Assembly (NCBI GenBank): GCA_036488875.1
Contig: DASXGW010000001.1
Span: forward strand, 310,001-374,000
Reading direction: 5' to 3'
Length of the DNA stretch: 64,000 nt
Source: Candidatus Baltobacteraceae bacterium
Lineage (GTDB): Bacteria > Vulcanimicrobiota > Vulcanimicrobiia > Vulcanimicrobiales > Vulcanimicrobiaceae
Shown: positions 16,514 through 25,800 of the stretch, piece by piece
Layout: every line of letters begins with the position of its first letter
Position numbering within the stretch: the first letter of the stretch is position 1
Program-made: the position numbers and the translations under genes
The notes under the pieces: generated by a model
Database searches by the model: none
Seen by the model: the letters and a program-made list of their open reading frames with translations, nothing else
What the model was told of the DNA's origin: nothing

Positions 16514-18181
16514 GTGGAACGAACCAACAGAATTGCTTCCTACGCGCTGGCTCTCTTTGCGTTCCTCTGGCTAACGGCGATTTTGGCGTTAGATGTTTTG
16601 CCGACGGCTTACGCAGTCGACCTCCGCTCCAAAGTGGTCGGACGGGAGGTCGTCGTTACGTCGGTAGGGCCGGACGCCGCGCGCGCCGGACTCCAAGTTG
16701 GGGACGCGATTCCGTTCGACGCGTTGTGGTACGCCCGCCAATTTGGGCCTGAGGGTGGAATGCTGCGGCTGCCCGTGCGCCGGGGATCTCAGACGCTTGC
16801 GTTGACATTGCCGCTCACGAGGCCGATTCGGGCGATCCCGGTATTCCAGAGCGTGTTGACCGACGTCGCTATAACGTTTGCGCTGCTGCTCGCCGCGTAT
16901 CTGGGATTCCGAAAGCCGAGCGTAATGATAGCGGCGTTGATTTTATTCTTGGGCGGCGGCGCTTTGTCGTGGCCAGATTTCGTCGCGCTGTTTTCTGCGT
17001 TACCGGATTCCATTTACGTTCCGTTCGCCTGGACGATGATCGTATTGTGCGAATGGTTCCCAGTCATGGCGCTGGCCTCGTTTGCGATCCGGCTTCCCGG
17101 CAGTGCACCCTCAAAATCGCAGCAATCGGCGATACGAATCGTCGATGGCATCGTGATCGGCTCGTTCTGTACCGCTTTTGGGCTGCTGGCAGCGGGGGTG
17201 TACCGCCAGACAGACCTCCCGTGTACCGCGCTTTCCGGAATCGTCGTGCTGCTTGCGAGCATGGCCGCGCTGTTGCTTGCGCGTCCGGCGGACCGCGGCC
17301 GAACCGGCATCGTCTTTGGCGGCGTGGTGTTCGGCGGCGTCGGCTACGCTGCCAATATGGTCGGGCTCCGATTAGGTGAGCCCTATTGGCTGTTCACCGT
17401 CTACGCAAACCTGTCGGTCGTCGTCGTACCTTTAGCGTTGGCTTATGCGATTCTACGTCACCGCGTTTTCGACGTCGCCTTCGTACTGAACCGTACGATG
17501 GTATTTGCTCTGACGTCGGCCCTCGTGATCGTCCTCTTCGCGGCCTTAGAGTTTTTGGTCGAACGCTTTTTGAGCGACGTGACGCACGTCGCAGGGATCA
17601 TTCTGCAGTTCGGAATCGCACTCGCCGTTACGCTCAGCGTCCGGTTGATGCATCGGAGGGTCGATTCTCTGGTCGATAACGTCCTCTTCCGGTCACGGCA
17701 CGAACAGGAAAATGCCTTACGGCGGTTCGCGTCGACCCTCCAGTTCTATACGGAGGAAGGGCCGCTGGTGCGCGACACCATTGACGTGCTTCTTCGGTAC
17801 GGACGCGTCGAGGGTGCGGCGATCTATTTAGCTGGGGAGACGGGCCTCAAGCAGGTTCAGTCTTCGTTTTCCGTGGCCGCTCCGGAGATCGAGCATAACG
17901 ACATGGCGTACGTCGAGCTGCGAGCGCACCACGAGCCGCTGCACGTCCATAAGATGCCGACGGCCCTTCCGGGCGACCGGCTTTATCCGATGGTCCGCGC
18001 TGGTCGAATCGTCGGCGTGGTCGCGACCGGCGAACGGGAAAGCGGCGAAGAAATGCCGCCCGATATCGACGAAGCCATCATTCGCATCGCCCATGCGGCG
18101 GCAACGTCGCTAGGCGCGATTGAGAGCGATCGCATTCGTTCCGAGCTGACTGCATTGCGAGTACGGCTGGGATTTAGCTAG
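16514..18181 (+). CDS. PDZ/multi-TM/GAF-like sensor protein, paralogue 2
   Basis: 555 residues with the same architecture as the preceding gene and clear similarity along the whole length: PDZ-like region with AARAGLQVGDAIPF, TM region with GYAANMVGLRLGEPYWLF and YAILRHRVFDVAFVLNRTMVFALTSA, linker VDSLVDNVLFRSRHEQENALRRFAS, and the GAF-like C-terminus ending RLYPMVRAGRIVGVVATGERESGEEMPP. It also has no kinase domain. GTG start, 2 bases behind paralogue 1, so the pair arose by tandem duplication and the products may pair. It is the last gene of the purM operon. Confidence 0.75.
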   Translation: MERTNRIASYALALFAFLWLTAILALDVLPTAYAVDLRSKVVGREVVVTSVGPDAARAGLQVGDAIPFDALWYARQFGPEGGMLRLPVRRGSQTLALTLPLTRPIRAIPVFQSVLTDVAITFALLLAAYLGFRKPSVMIAALILFLGGGALSWPDFVALFSALPDSIYVPFAWTMIVLCEWFPVMALASFAIRLPGSAPSKSQQSAIRIVDGIVIGSFCTAFGLLAAGVYRQTDLPCTALSGIVVLLASMAALLLARPADRGRTGIVFGGVVFGGVGYAANMVGLRLGEPYWLFTVYANLSVVVVPLALAYAILRHRVFDVAFVLNRTMVFALTSALVIVLFAALEFLVERFLSDVTHVAGIILQFGIALAVTLSVRLMHRRVDSLVDNVLFRSRHEQENALRRFASTLQFYTEEGPLVRDTIDVLLRYGRVEGAAIYLAGETGLKQVQSSFSVAAPEIEHNDMAYVELRAHHEPLHVHKMPTALPGDRLYPMVRAGRIVGVVATGERESGEEMPPDIDEAIIRIAHAAATSLGAIESDRIRSELTALRVRLGFS

Positions 18182-18193
18182 CAGCGCAACGAG

Positions 18194-18222
18194 TTTCTCG
18201 CTTTCGGCGCTACGCTCAGGAT
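18194..18222. repeat. Palindromic repeat, copy D, partial
   Basis: TTTCTCGCTTTCGGCGCTACGCTCAGGATG-like stretch matching the right half of copies A-C (CTACGCTCAGGATG is shared), with the left end missing. It lies 12 bases behind the last gene of the purM operon, in non-coding DNA. Confidence 0.5.
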
Positions 18223-18373
18223 GCGTCAAGCGCTTGTAAAAGCGAAGAACCCCGCGTAATCCTTACACGGGGCTCGTCGGGTTCCCAAAAACTCGCTATC
18301 GGTGAAGCAAAAATAGCAGTCGAAAGGTACTCCGGTCAAGGATGCTTTCCATTTCTTTGCCGAAGAACGCCGT

Positions 18374-18697
18374 GTGTTAAGCGCAAGTAATTTGGAAGTC
18401 AACTCCGTGCAAAGAGCGTACGTTCTGTACGTCCCGGAACATCGCGCCGCGCGGATGCCGCTGGTATTGGTGTTCCACGGCGGCGGCGGGGCCGGCCGGC
18501 GGGGCCGGCCGGCGCGGCCCATCTCGGTCATCCTTTTAACGGCGGGGACGTGATCAGCCCGCGAATGGGCAAGGTGCTCTCGGCCCCCGGCACCGTCGCG
18601 TTCTGGGCGAAGGTCGACGGCTGCAAGCCGAGGCCCCGCCACGGCGGCGACGTTCTACCGGGTGGACGGCGGCGGTCACACCTGGCCGATGCGTTGA
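18374..18697 (+). pseudogene. PHB-depolymerase-type esterase remnant (LpqC family)
   Basis: The only sizeable gap without an intact gene (18182-18782) holds pieces of a secreted esterase of the PHB depolymerase/LpqC family. The N-terminal piece reads RAYVLYVPEH then MPLVLVFHGGGGAG, the oxyanion region. About 45 bases later a second frame reads FWAKVDGCK, and then the first frame resumes with FYRVDGGGHTWP, the catalytic-His end, before a stop at 18695. The middle with the Ser nucleophile (about 150 residues) is missing. A GC-rich doubled 13-mer at 18484-18510 marks the junction. So the gene was destroyed by internal deletion plus frameshift. Confidence 0.72.
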
Positions 18698-18782
18698 ATA
18701 AATCGCACGTATCGTGAAGAGTGGTTACGGGGGCAGGCCGGAGGGTAAGTAGGCATGGGGTGGCCCCTTTAGGAGGTGGCGC

Positions 18783-19184
18783 ATGGAACCCGTCGTCGTC
18801 GTCTTTGCCGGTGAATATAATCTTGGTTCTAAGGGCAAGCTCCACCGCGAGTTGAGCCGCCTTGCAACCAAACCGCGTCTAGTGCTCGACTTCAGCGAAG
18901 TGACCTACATGGACTCGACGTGTATCGCCGAGCTCATGCGAATGGAGCAGCGGCGTAGCGCCGCCGGCTTCGACGCCGCACACGTCGTGATGCAGGCGCC
19001 GGTGCTGTTGCGCATCTTTACGGTGCTGACGCTCGATCGCGTCTTTCGCGTCGTGTCGACGCTCGCTCAGGCCATCGACGCCGACCTCGAGGGATTGCAC
19101 GTCGAATACGCGTTTTGCGGTGACGATGGAACCGCGAAGGTTCCAGTCGACTTCGAGCGCGAGCGCCTCGCAGCTACGGGCTAG
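18783..19184 (+). CDS. STAS-domain anti-sigma factor antagonist
   Basis: A 133-residue protein of the SpoIIAA/RsbV type. The phosphorylation-site block LVLDFSEVTYMDSTCIAELMRM is at about residues 38-59, with Ser in DST as the likely phosphorylated residue. Such proteins, when unphosphorylated, bind an anti-sigma kinase and free a sigma factor. No partner kinase or sigma factor gene is adjacent. A near-perfect Shine-Dalgarno (AGGAGGT) lies 5 bases before the ATG. The C-terminal 35 residues go beyond the STAS fold. The last 11 bases overlap the convergent glycosidase-like gene. Confidence 0.85.
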   Translation: MEPVVVVFAGEYNLGSKGKLHRELSRLATKPRLVLDFSEVTYMDSTCIAELMRMEQRRSAAGFDAAHVVMQAPVLLRIFTVLTLDRVFRVVSTLAQAIDADLEGLHVEYAFCGDDGTAKVPVDFERERLAATG

Positions 19185-20067
19185 TCACGCGCTTCCACGC
19201 GCGAATGACCGCGTTATACAAGGCCGGATCGTCCTTTAGCGCGTAGCCTGGATCGTCGCCGGGCTGCCGTGCGTATTCAAAGATCGTCAGCGCCGGCGTT
19301 TTGTGCGCCAGATTCACGATTGCATTGTAGAGATCAGTAGGGTTCCTTTCGCCAAGCTCGGTCACGTAGATATCGTTCGCGCCCCGCGTTCCTGGAAAAA
19401 ATGACGTGACTTGACGCACGGCGTTGAGTGCCCCGGCCATCTCCGACGGCGGTACGCCGTAGGGATGAAAGCCGAACCCGTCGACCGCCGGACGCGGGGA
19501 AGCACCGGCGAGCAGCGATGCAAGCGCATAGGACCACGGCAAGTCCTTGCCCGACGTCCCGGTCGTCACGACTTTGATTCCGTACCGCGCGACAATGGGC
19601 GCGACGCGCTCGTAGAAGCTCGCGTACTCTTCCACATTGGCAAATCCGTTGAACGGAAGATCGGCCTCGTTGGCTATTTCGGCGTAGACGATGCAGCCGG
19701 GTTCGCGCCGTTCGGACCGCCTAAAAAACTCTTCGATGTTGGCGACGAGATGGTCTTCGCCTTTCTTGTCTTCGCGCAAGGTCGGCGTCGTGGCCATCAC
19801 TTTAAGCCCTGCGCGGCAAAGACGATGCATGCTGACATCTTCGCGCTGCCACGGCACCTTGTCGTGTTTCGACAACACCGGTAACCAGCCGACGCGAACG
19901 AAGCTGGCGTGCAGGTTGTCGCGGATGTCCGCAAGCGCGCTTTTCGTGTACGCGCCCAGGTCACCCAGCGGCGGAAATTGTACGCCGAGCTGGGCCACGG
20001 GCGGCGTCTGCGCGGTCAATGATAGTGCGGCGGCGACGGCGACGACAGGGCGCCTGAGGGCGTTCAA
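19174..20067 (-). CDS. Secreted clan-A glycosidase-like protein
   Basis: 297 residues with a signal peptide (LRRPVVAVAAALSLTAQTPPVAQ) followed by a (beta/alpha)8 barrel resembling GH39/GH5 enzymes. The putative acid/base Glu134 lies in AEIANEADLPF and the putative nucleophile Glu237 in YVTELGER, the expected spacing for clan A. Other barrel blocks are HASFVRVGWLP and FGFHPYGVPP. Substrate unknown. The TTG at 20067 is the start that gives a proper signal peptide; the longer frame to 20286 runs antisense into the next gene. It diverges from the DUF2079 gene with only 15 bases between, so promoters must overlap coding DNA. Confidence 0.72.
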   Translation of the reverse strand: MNALRRPVVAVAAALSLTAQTPPVAQLGVQFPPLGDLGAYTKSALADIRDNLHASFVRVGWLPVLSKHDKVPWQREDVSMHRLCRAGLKVMATTPTLREDKKGEDHLVANIEEFFRRSERREPGCIVYAEIANEADLPFNGFANVEEYASFYERVAPIVARYGIKVVTTGTSGKDLPWSYALASLLAGASPRPAVDGFGFHPYGVPPSEMAGALNAVRQVTSFFPGTRGANDIYVTELGERNPTDLYNAIVNLAHKTPALTIFEYARQPGDDPGYALKDDPALYNAVIRAWKRVTSP

Positions 20068-20082
20068 CGTAAGGCCGAAGAG

Positions 20083-21420
20083 ATGACGGCCACCTCGAAG
20101 ACCGGCATGTGGTTCGCGGTGTGCATTGCCGCGAGCTTTGCCGCTGCATCGGTCGCAATCGTCGAATGGCGCTACCTGATTTTCCGCAACGACGTCGACC
20201 TGGGTATCTTCACGCAAGTCGTCGCGAGCGTCGGCAGCGGCTTTTCGAGTACGGCCGAAGGCGGAGTCAATCATCTGCTCGTGCATTGGTCGCCGCTTAT
20301 CGTTCTGGGCTGGCCGTTCGTACGCATTTTTGGTCCCGTCGGTCTGGAGATTTTTCAGGCGCTATTAATCTCGCTGACGCTGGTCCCGATTTGGGGCCTG
20401 GCGCGCGCGCGATTCGCGCCGCTGCCGGCCGCAGGCATCACGGCAGTGTGCGCGCTGTACCCGATATTGTGCGCCAACGCCGTCGATGACTTTCACGAAA
20501 TGGCCTTCGTTCCGTTCCTGTCGGCGACGCTCGTATACGCGCTCGACCGGCGGCGCTACGCGCTGGGCGTGGCCGCCGCGATCTTGCTGGCCTGCACGAA
20601 GGAGGACCAGTTCGTCGTGTTGGCGGTCAACGGCGTCATCATCATGCTGTTTGCCAAGGGCGACGCGTTCGAGCGGCGCTTTGGGCAGATGGCGCTACTC
20701 GTCGCGGGAGCGGGCGCGGCGGTGTATTTCGCCATCGTGCGCAACGTCATCGGGCCGCACTTGGCGTATAGTTCGCTGCATTTTTATAACTGGCGGGAAG
20801 CGCCGCCCTCGCCCCTGGGTGCGCTGGTCGCGGCGCGCGTGCATTACGTGCTGCATGTTCTCGCGCCGCTAGCGTTTTTGCCGCTAATCTCGCGGTATGG
20901 CCTATTTCTCATCGTGGGTTTCGTCGAAGCGTTGGCATCGCACGAACCGGTGACGGTTGCGCCGGGCGCGCACTACAGCGCGCTGCTCTCGGGTTACGCG
21001 CTGGCGGCATTCGTCGACGGCCTGGGGCGGCTGGCCACGGCGCGGCTGCGTGTCGCCGCCGCTGCGCTCGCGGCCGTGGTCTCGATTGCGATTGCCATCT
21101 ATGCCAGTCCGATGGAGTACTGGTACTATCTGTACCGCGCCCCGAACGCGCACGACGCACTGCTGCAGCGCACTATCGACGCATTGCCGCCGGGCGCCGA
21201 GGTGGGCACCGAGGACGAAATCTTCTCGCACCTCGGGCTGGATCGCAACGCGTCGATCCAGCTCGCCGGCAAGCAATGGATTCTGTTCGATCGTACGCAC
21301 TACAGCGACCAATGGCACAACGTGGACGAGCCGGTCGTGCGGCGATTGCTCGCGCAGAAGCAGTATACCGTCGTGACCGATCGCGACGGCATCGTACTGC
21401 TGCAGAGGTTAGGGCGGTGA
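20083..21420 (+). CDS. DUF2079 polytopic membrane protein
   Basis: 445 residues with about ten TM helices. Family blocks: FRNDVDLGIFTQVV near residue 35, VNHLLVHWSPLIVLGWPF, FQALLISLTLVPIWGLA, YPILCANAVDDFHEMAF and ACTKEDQF. DUF2079 proteins look like GT-C glycosyltransferase relatives that use lipid-linked sugars, with the Asp in DLG and the DFHE motif as candidate catalytic residues; no substrate is established. A C-terminal soluble region (about 340-445) is external. Next to a secreted glycosidase-like gene, an envelope-sugar role is plausible. Converges with the flavin oxidase gene, overlapping 12 bases. Confidence 0.82.
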   Translation: MTATSKTGMWFAVCIAASFAAASVAIVEWRYLIFRNDVDLGIFTQVVASVGSGFSSTAEGGVNHLLVHWSPLIVLGWPFVRIFGPVGLEIFQALLISLTLVPIWGLARARFAPLPAAGITAVCALYPILCANAVDDFHEMAFVPFLSATLVYALDRRRYALGVAAAILLACTKEDQFVVLAVNGVIIMLFAKGDAFERRFGQMALLVAGAGAAVYFAIVRNVIGPHLAYSSLHFYNWREAPPSPLGALVAARVHYVLHVLAPLAFLPLISRYGLFLIVGFVEALASHEPVTVAPGAHYSALLSGYALAAFVDGLGRLATARLRVAAAALAAVVSIAIAIYASPMEYWYYLYRAPNAHDALLQRTIDALPPGAEVGTEDEIFSHLGLDRNASIQLAGKQWILFDRTHYSDQWHNVDEPVVRRLLAQKQYTVVTDRDGIVLLQRLGR

Positions 21421-22884
21421 AATACTCTGAGCGTAGTGGAACAAGTTGTTTGGATCGTATTTCTGCTTTATCGCGAGGAGCTGATTGAAGGCGCTGCCCC
21501 AATACGCCGAGCGATAGTCATACTCAGCGTCTAGGCGAGGATAGTTCTGGTACATCTCGCCGTTGAGGTACTGCTGCATCATCTCCATGTACCCGTTCAA
21601 GCCGGCGCGCGCCTTTTGCCCGTCCGGGTCTTGACTTTGCATCCAAAAGACGTCGAGAAAGAAGTCCATTGAAGACGTGCGATGGATGAACGCGTTCGCA
21701 CCCATGGGGTAAGCGTTGATCGCGCCGCCGTACGGCTCGATGACGACGCCGTTCCATCCGTTATTGATCGGCAGGAACTGATTGATGACGTTCGTCCAGT
21801 CGTCGACGCCGAGCATGGCCGAAATATATCCGCACTGCTTGTCCTCGCAGGCGCCGTCGGGCGGATTGGGGATCGGATACGGATTGTTATCGAGGTATTG
21901 ATCCATCTGCCCGTACGTTCCGGTGGCGTCGGCGTTGAGCACCGCTCCGGGCATTTGGAGAAGCGACTGCAGCGCGGCCAGACCATCGTCGCGCGATCCC
22001 GCGTACATGCCCTGCAGCAATAACACGGGCTTGCCGCTCGGATCCGCGCCGATGTTGCCCATATAACCGAGTTGCGGAGGCGCACCACTGGCCATGTAGT
22101 TCGTTTGCAGCTCGACCAGCGCTTGAGCGGCCTGAGCGATCGACGACGGGTCGTCCGGGTTGATGCTCCATTGAATCGCCCATGCCCATACCGAGGGCAG
22201 GACGTAGAGCTGGTATTGGACCTCGAGGACGATCCCGAAGTTGCAGCCCGTTCCACCCCGCACGGCCCAAAACAGATCCGAGTACGGACCGTCGGCGGTC
22301 GCCGTAACGAGGGCAGTCCCATTAATGGGCTGGGCCAGCAGCAGCGTGACGCCGATCACGTTGTCGCAGTTCATGCCGTACATGCGCGAGGTGTAACCGT
22401 ACCCACCGCCCTGCATGAAGCCGGCAACGTTGACGCTGCCGCACGCACCGCTTGGGACGTGCAGCCCATACCGATCCAGCTCCTGGTTGAGGATGTCGAA
22501 GTCCGTTCCGGGCCCCACCGCGGCCGTTCGCGCGACCGGGTCCACGCGAACGTACCGGATCGCGCTGGTATCAATCACCATGCCGTCGTTCACCGAGAAC
22601 CCGGCGGTACTATGTCCGCCGCTGCGAAGAGTAACCCACAAGCTCAGCGATTTCGCCCAGCCCAGCGCAGCGAAGACGTCGGCCCACGTTACGCAGTAGA
22701 CGATCACGCGCGGATACGATTGAAACCATGGATTGGATTCCTGACGATCCTTGTCGTATTCGGCCATTCCCGGAACCACGATATATCCCGAGATTCCAAG
22801 CTCCAAATCGATTAGGGTTTTATCGCTCCACCCGGCGACTTTGCGTTCTTTTTCGATGCGTCTGCGGCTTTTGCGGTATCCCAT
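21409..22884 (-). CDS. FAD-linked oxidase, berberine-bridge type
   Basis: A PCMH-type FAD oxidase (491 residues from ATG 22884). The FAD domain shows PRVIVYCVTWADV, LRSGGHSTAGFS (the His is the usual covalent FAD attachment site), AAVGPGTDFDILNQEL and GGGYGYTSRMYGMNCDNVIG. A second FAD-attaching Cys as in bicovalent enzymes is not in the expected GxxCPTV form. The C-terminal BBE segment YDPNNLFHYAQSI is complete. Substrates of relatives are sugars or alkaloids. The chosen start overlaps the upstream regulator by 73 bases; TTG 22806, 6 bases outside it, would lose about 26 residues and is a fair alternative. Confidence 0.87.
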   Translation of the reverse strand: MGYRKSRRRIEKERKVAGWSDKTLIDLELGISGYIVVPGMAEYDKDRQESNPWFQSYPRVIVYCVTWADVFAALGWAKSLSLWVTLRSGGHSTAGFSVNDGMVIDTSAIRYVRVDPVARTAAVGPGTDFDILNQELDRYGLHVPSGACGSVNVAGFMQGGGYGYTSRMYGMNCDNVIGVTLLLAQPINGTALVTATADGPYSDLFWAVRGGTGCNFGIVLEVQYQLYVLPSVWAWAIQWSINPDDPSSIAQAAQALVELQTNYMASGAPPQLGYMGNIGADPSGKPVLLLQGMYAGSRDDGLAALQSLLQMPGAVLNADATGTYGQMDQYLDNNPYPIPNPPDGACEDKQCGYISAMLGVDDWTNVINQFLPINNGWNGVVIEPYGGAINAYPMGANAFIHRTSSMDFFLDVFWMQSQDPDGQKARAGLNGYMEMMQQYLNGEMYQNYPRLDAEYDYRSAYWGSAFNQLLAIKQKYDPNNLFHYAQSISPP

Positions 22885-25800
22885 GAACTCTCGCTTTCTG
22901 CTATCGCGCGTTGCGCGCGCTCGGTGAACTCGTCGAGGTTGTCCCTCCGCGCAGTCTCGAGCGCTCGTCGAAACGACTCGAGCGCGCCGGCCGTGTCCGG
23001 CGGATCTTTGCGTGAGAGCAGTTCGCCTTCGAGACGATGCAGCTCGGACTCCCACCAGCGTTCGCCCCAATGGGTCACTCCTGCGAGTCCTTGACGCGCC
23101 GAATCGAGCCCTTCGTCGACGCGACCTTCATTCAAGCGCGCCTGTGCGAGCATGGTCAGCACGCGCGATTTAACCATGAGCGCGCTGTGCTCCTCGACCA
23201 TCGCAAGCGCCGAAACGAGCATGTCCTCACCCGTGCTCTCATGGCCGTCGGCTGAGAGGAGCACACCGAGCTGCGCCTTGCAGGTCGCAAGCCACAGCGC
23301 AAACCCGTGCTCCTTCGCGAGGTCGTGCGCCTGTTGGACTTCGGCGAGCGCGCGCTTCATATCGCCGCGTAAGTAATGAAACAGGGCGCTCCACGAGAGC
23401 ATCGCCGCCATCTGAAACGGCGAGTTTAAGGATTTGGCGATCCTTGCCGCGGAATCGATATGGTCCTGCGCCGTGTCGGACCGCTTTGCCAGCCATAACG
23501 TAATCGCAATGCCGAGCTCGCACGTCATCCCAGGATTCTGTCCCGCAAGCGCCATCGCCGATTCGCGTTCGCCGGCTTCGAGCATTTCGTAGATCTCGAT
23601 GCCGCGTTCAAATGCGGGAAGCGCGTCGGTGAGGCGAGAGGCATGGAAAAGGGTCAATCCGCGCGCCAGATGTGCCGCCAAAACGAGCACTCGGTTATCG
23701 AGCCGATCCGCGATTTCTACGAGTCGTGCCGAGATTTCTTGGGCTTCGTCGATCGACGCGTGTGCCAGATAGAACCGGACCAGACCAAACAACAGCAGCC
23801 ATCGCTGCGGATCCATCGAGTCGTCGCGCAAGTTGCGCGTCACGCGCTCGAGCCAGTAGCGTCCCTCCCGCCACTGTCCGCGTTCGTACCAGTATCGGTG
23901 CAAGACGCCGGCCAGCGATAGAGCGGCGGGTGCATCGTCCTCCCGCGAAAGCGCCCATTGGAAAACGGCGCGAAACTCCGCATAGTCGCGTTCGACGGCT
24001 GCGAACATCGCCTTCGATTCCGACGCCGCCGCTGCGTAGGCGGCGTCGGCCGCACGGCAAAAGTGATCGGCACGGCGTTGCTGCATCGCATCCCACTCGG
24101 CGGCGTCTGCGAGACGTTCGAGTGCGAACTCTTTGGTCGAGTCGAGCAGCCAATAGCGCGCCACGTCACCGCCGGGCTCGAACTGAACGAGCGACTTGTC
24201 GACGAGATGGCCGAGCAGGGTAACGATGTCTCGCTCGTCGAGCGGCTCGCCGGCGCACACCGCGCATGCGGCATCCATCGAGAAGTCGCCGGCGAATACC
24301 GCCAGCCGTCGCAACAGCGCCTTTTCGTTTTCGTCGAGCAGGTTATAACTCCAGCCGATCAGCCCGCGCAAGGTCTGCTGACGCGGCAATGACGTTCGCC
24401 CGCCGGTCAGAACGCGAAACCGGTCGTCGAGACGCCCGCGCAGTTCGGTTACGGTCATCGTCTTTACGCGCGCGGCGGCCAATTCGATGGCCAAGGGGAT
24501 GCCGTCGAGCCGCCGACAGATTTCCTTGATCGCGCTCATGGTTTCGGGGGTCGGGTCGAACGTTCTAACGACGGCGCGCGCACGACTGACGAATAATGCG
24601 ACCGATTCCTCTTCTCTGAACGTGGAAACGCGAAAGAGGCTCTCGCCGGGGATATCGAGCATCTCGCGGCTCGTGGCGATCACTTGGAGCCAAGGACACT
24701 GCTCCAACAGGCGATCGACCAGCACCGCAGCCTCACCGATCAGATGCTCGCAGTTGTCGAGAACGATCAAAGCCTTTCGTTCGCTCAGATGAGCGGCGAG
24801 TGTGTCGTCGGTGTCGCGACCGGCGGCCTCGCGTACGCCCATCGTCGCAAGTGCGGTGGCTGAAAGAAATACGCCTTCGGCGATCGGTGCGAGATCGATA
24901 AACCACACGCCGTCGGGGAACTGCTCGAGGTTTCGCTGGCCGTACTCGATGGCCAATCGCGTCTTTCCGACGCCGCCCGGTCCGACGATGGTAACCAGAC
25001 GCGCGCCGGTCAGCAGCGCTCCGATCTCGGCGATCTCGTCTTCCCGGCCCAGAAACGACGTGCGCATTGACGGCAAATTGTGGCGAAGTGTCGCTTGCCG
25101 TACGGCCGGAGGCGCTTCGGACGAGTAACCGTCGCTTGTAACGCGATTGCGCCCCGCTGCCTTGGCGCCGTACAGGTGAAGGTCGGCTGAGGCCGTGAGT
25201 GATTGCGGCTCGGTCTCGGTGTCGGGAATCACGCTGGCGCAGCCGACGCTTACCGTCACGTGACCCAGCGACGATCCTTGATGCGGAATCTGGAGCTCGC
25301 GCACGGCGACGCACGCGGTTTCAGCGACTTGTCGTGCGTTGGCGAGCGTCGTTTCCGGAAGCACGATCGAAAACTCTTCGCCGCCGTAGCGTGCCACCAC
25401 GTCGCCGGGCCGGCTCGCGCAGCGTCCGATTGCTTCAGCGATCTGCCGTAAGCACCCGTCGCCGGCAATATGTCCGTACGTGTCGTTGAAGAGCTTAAAG
25501 AGGTCGACATCGAAGAGCAGCACGCTGAGCGGAGATTTGCTGCGCGCGCAGCGTTGCCACTCGCGCGCCAACGCTTCGTCAAAGCCGCGGCGGTTGCCGA
25601 CGCCGGTTAACGGATCGGTCGTGGCTTGGTGTTTGAGGTTGGCCATTTCAAGACGTTCGTGCTCGTCGTGAATGCGAGCGCCGAGGTAGATCGCGCAGCT
25701 CTCCAGCATCGCGACGTCCTCGATATCGTATGCGCTGCTTTGGTGCGATCTCACGGACAGCGCTCCGACGATGTTGCCGCCAAAGGCGACCGGGACCAAG

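Noticed and set aside
21421-21436. CTCTGAGCGTAGTGGA as a fifth copy of the palindromic repeat
   Set aside because: Only a short chance match; it codes for the conserved NLFHYAQSI end of the flavin oxidase.
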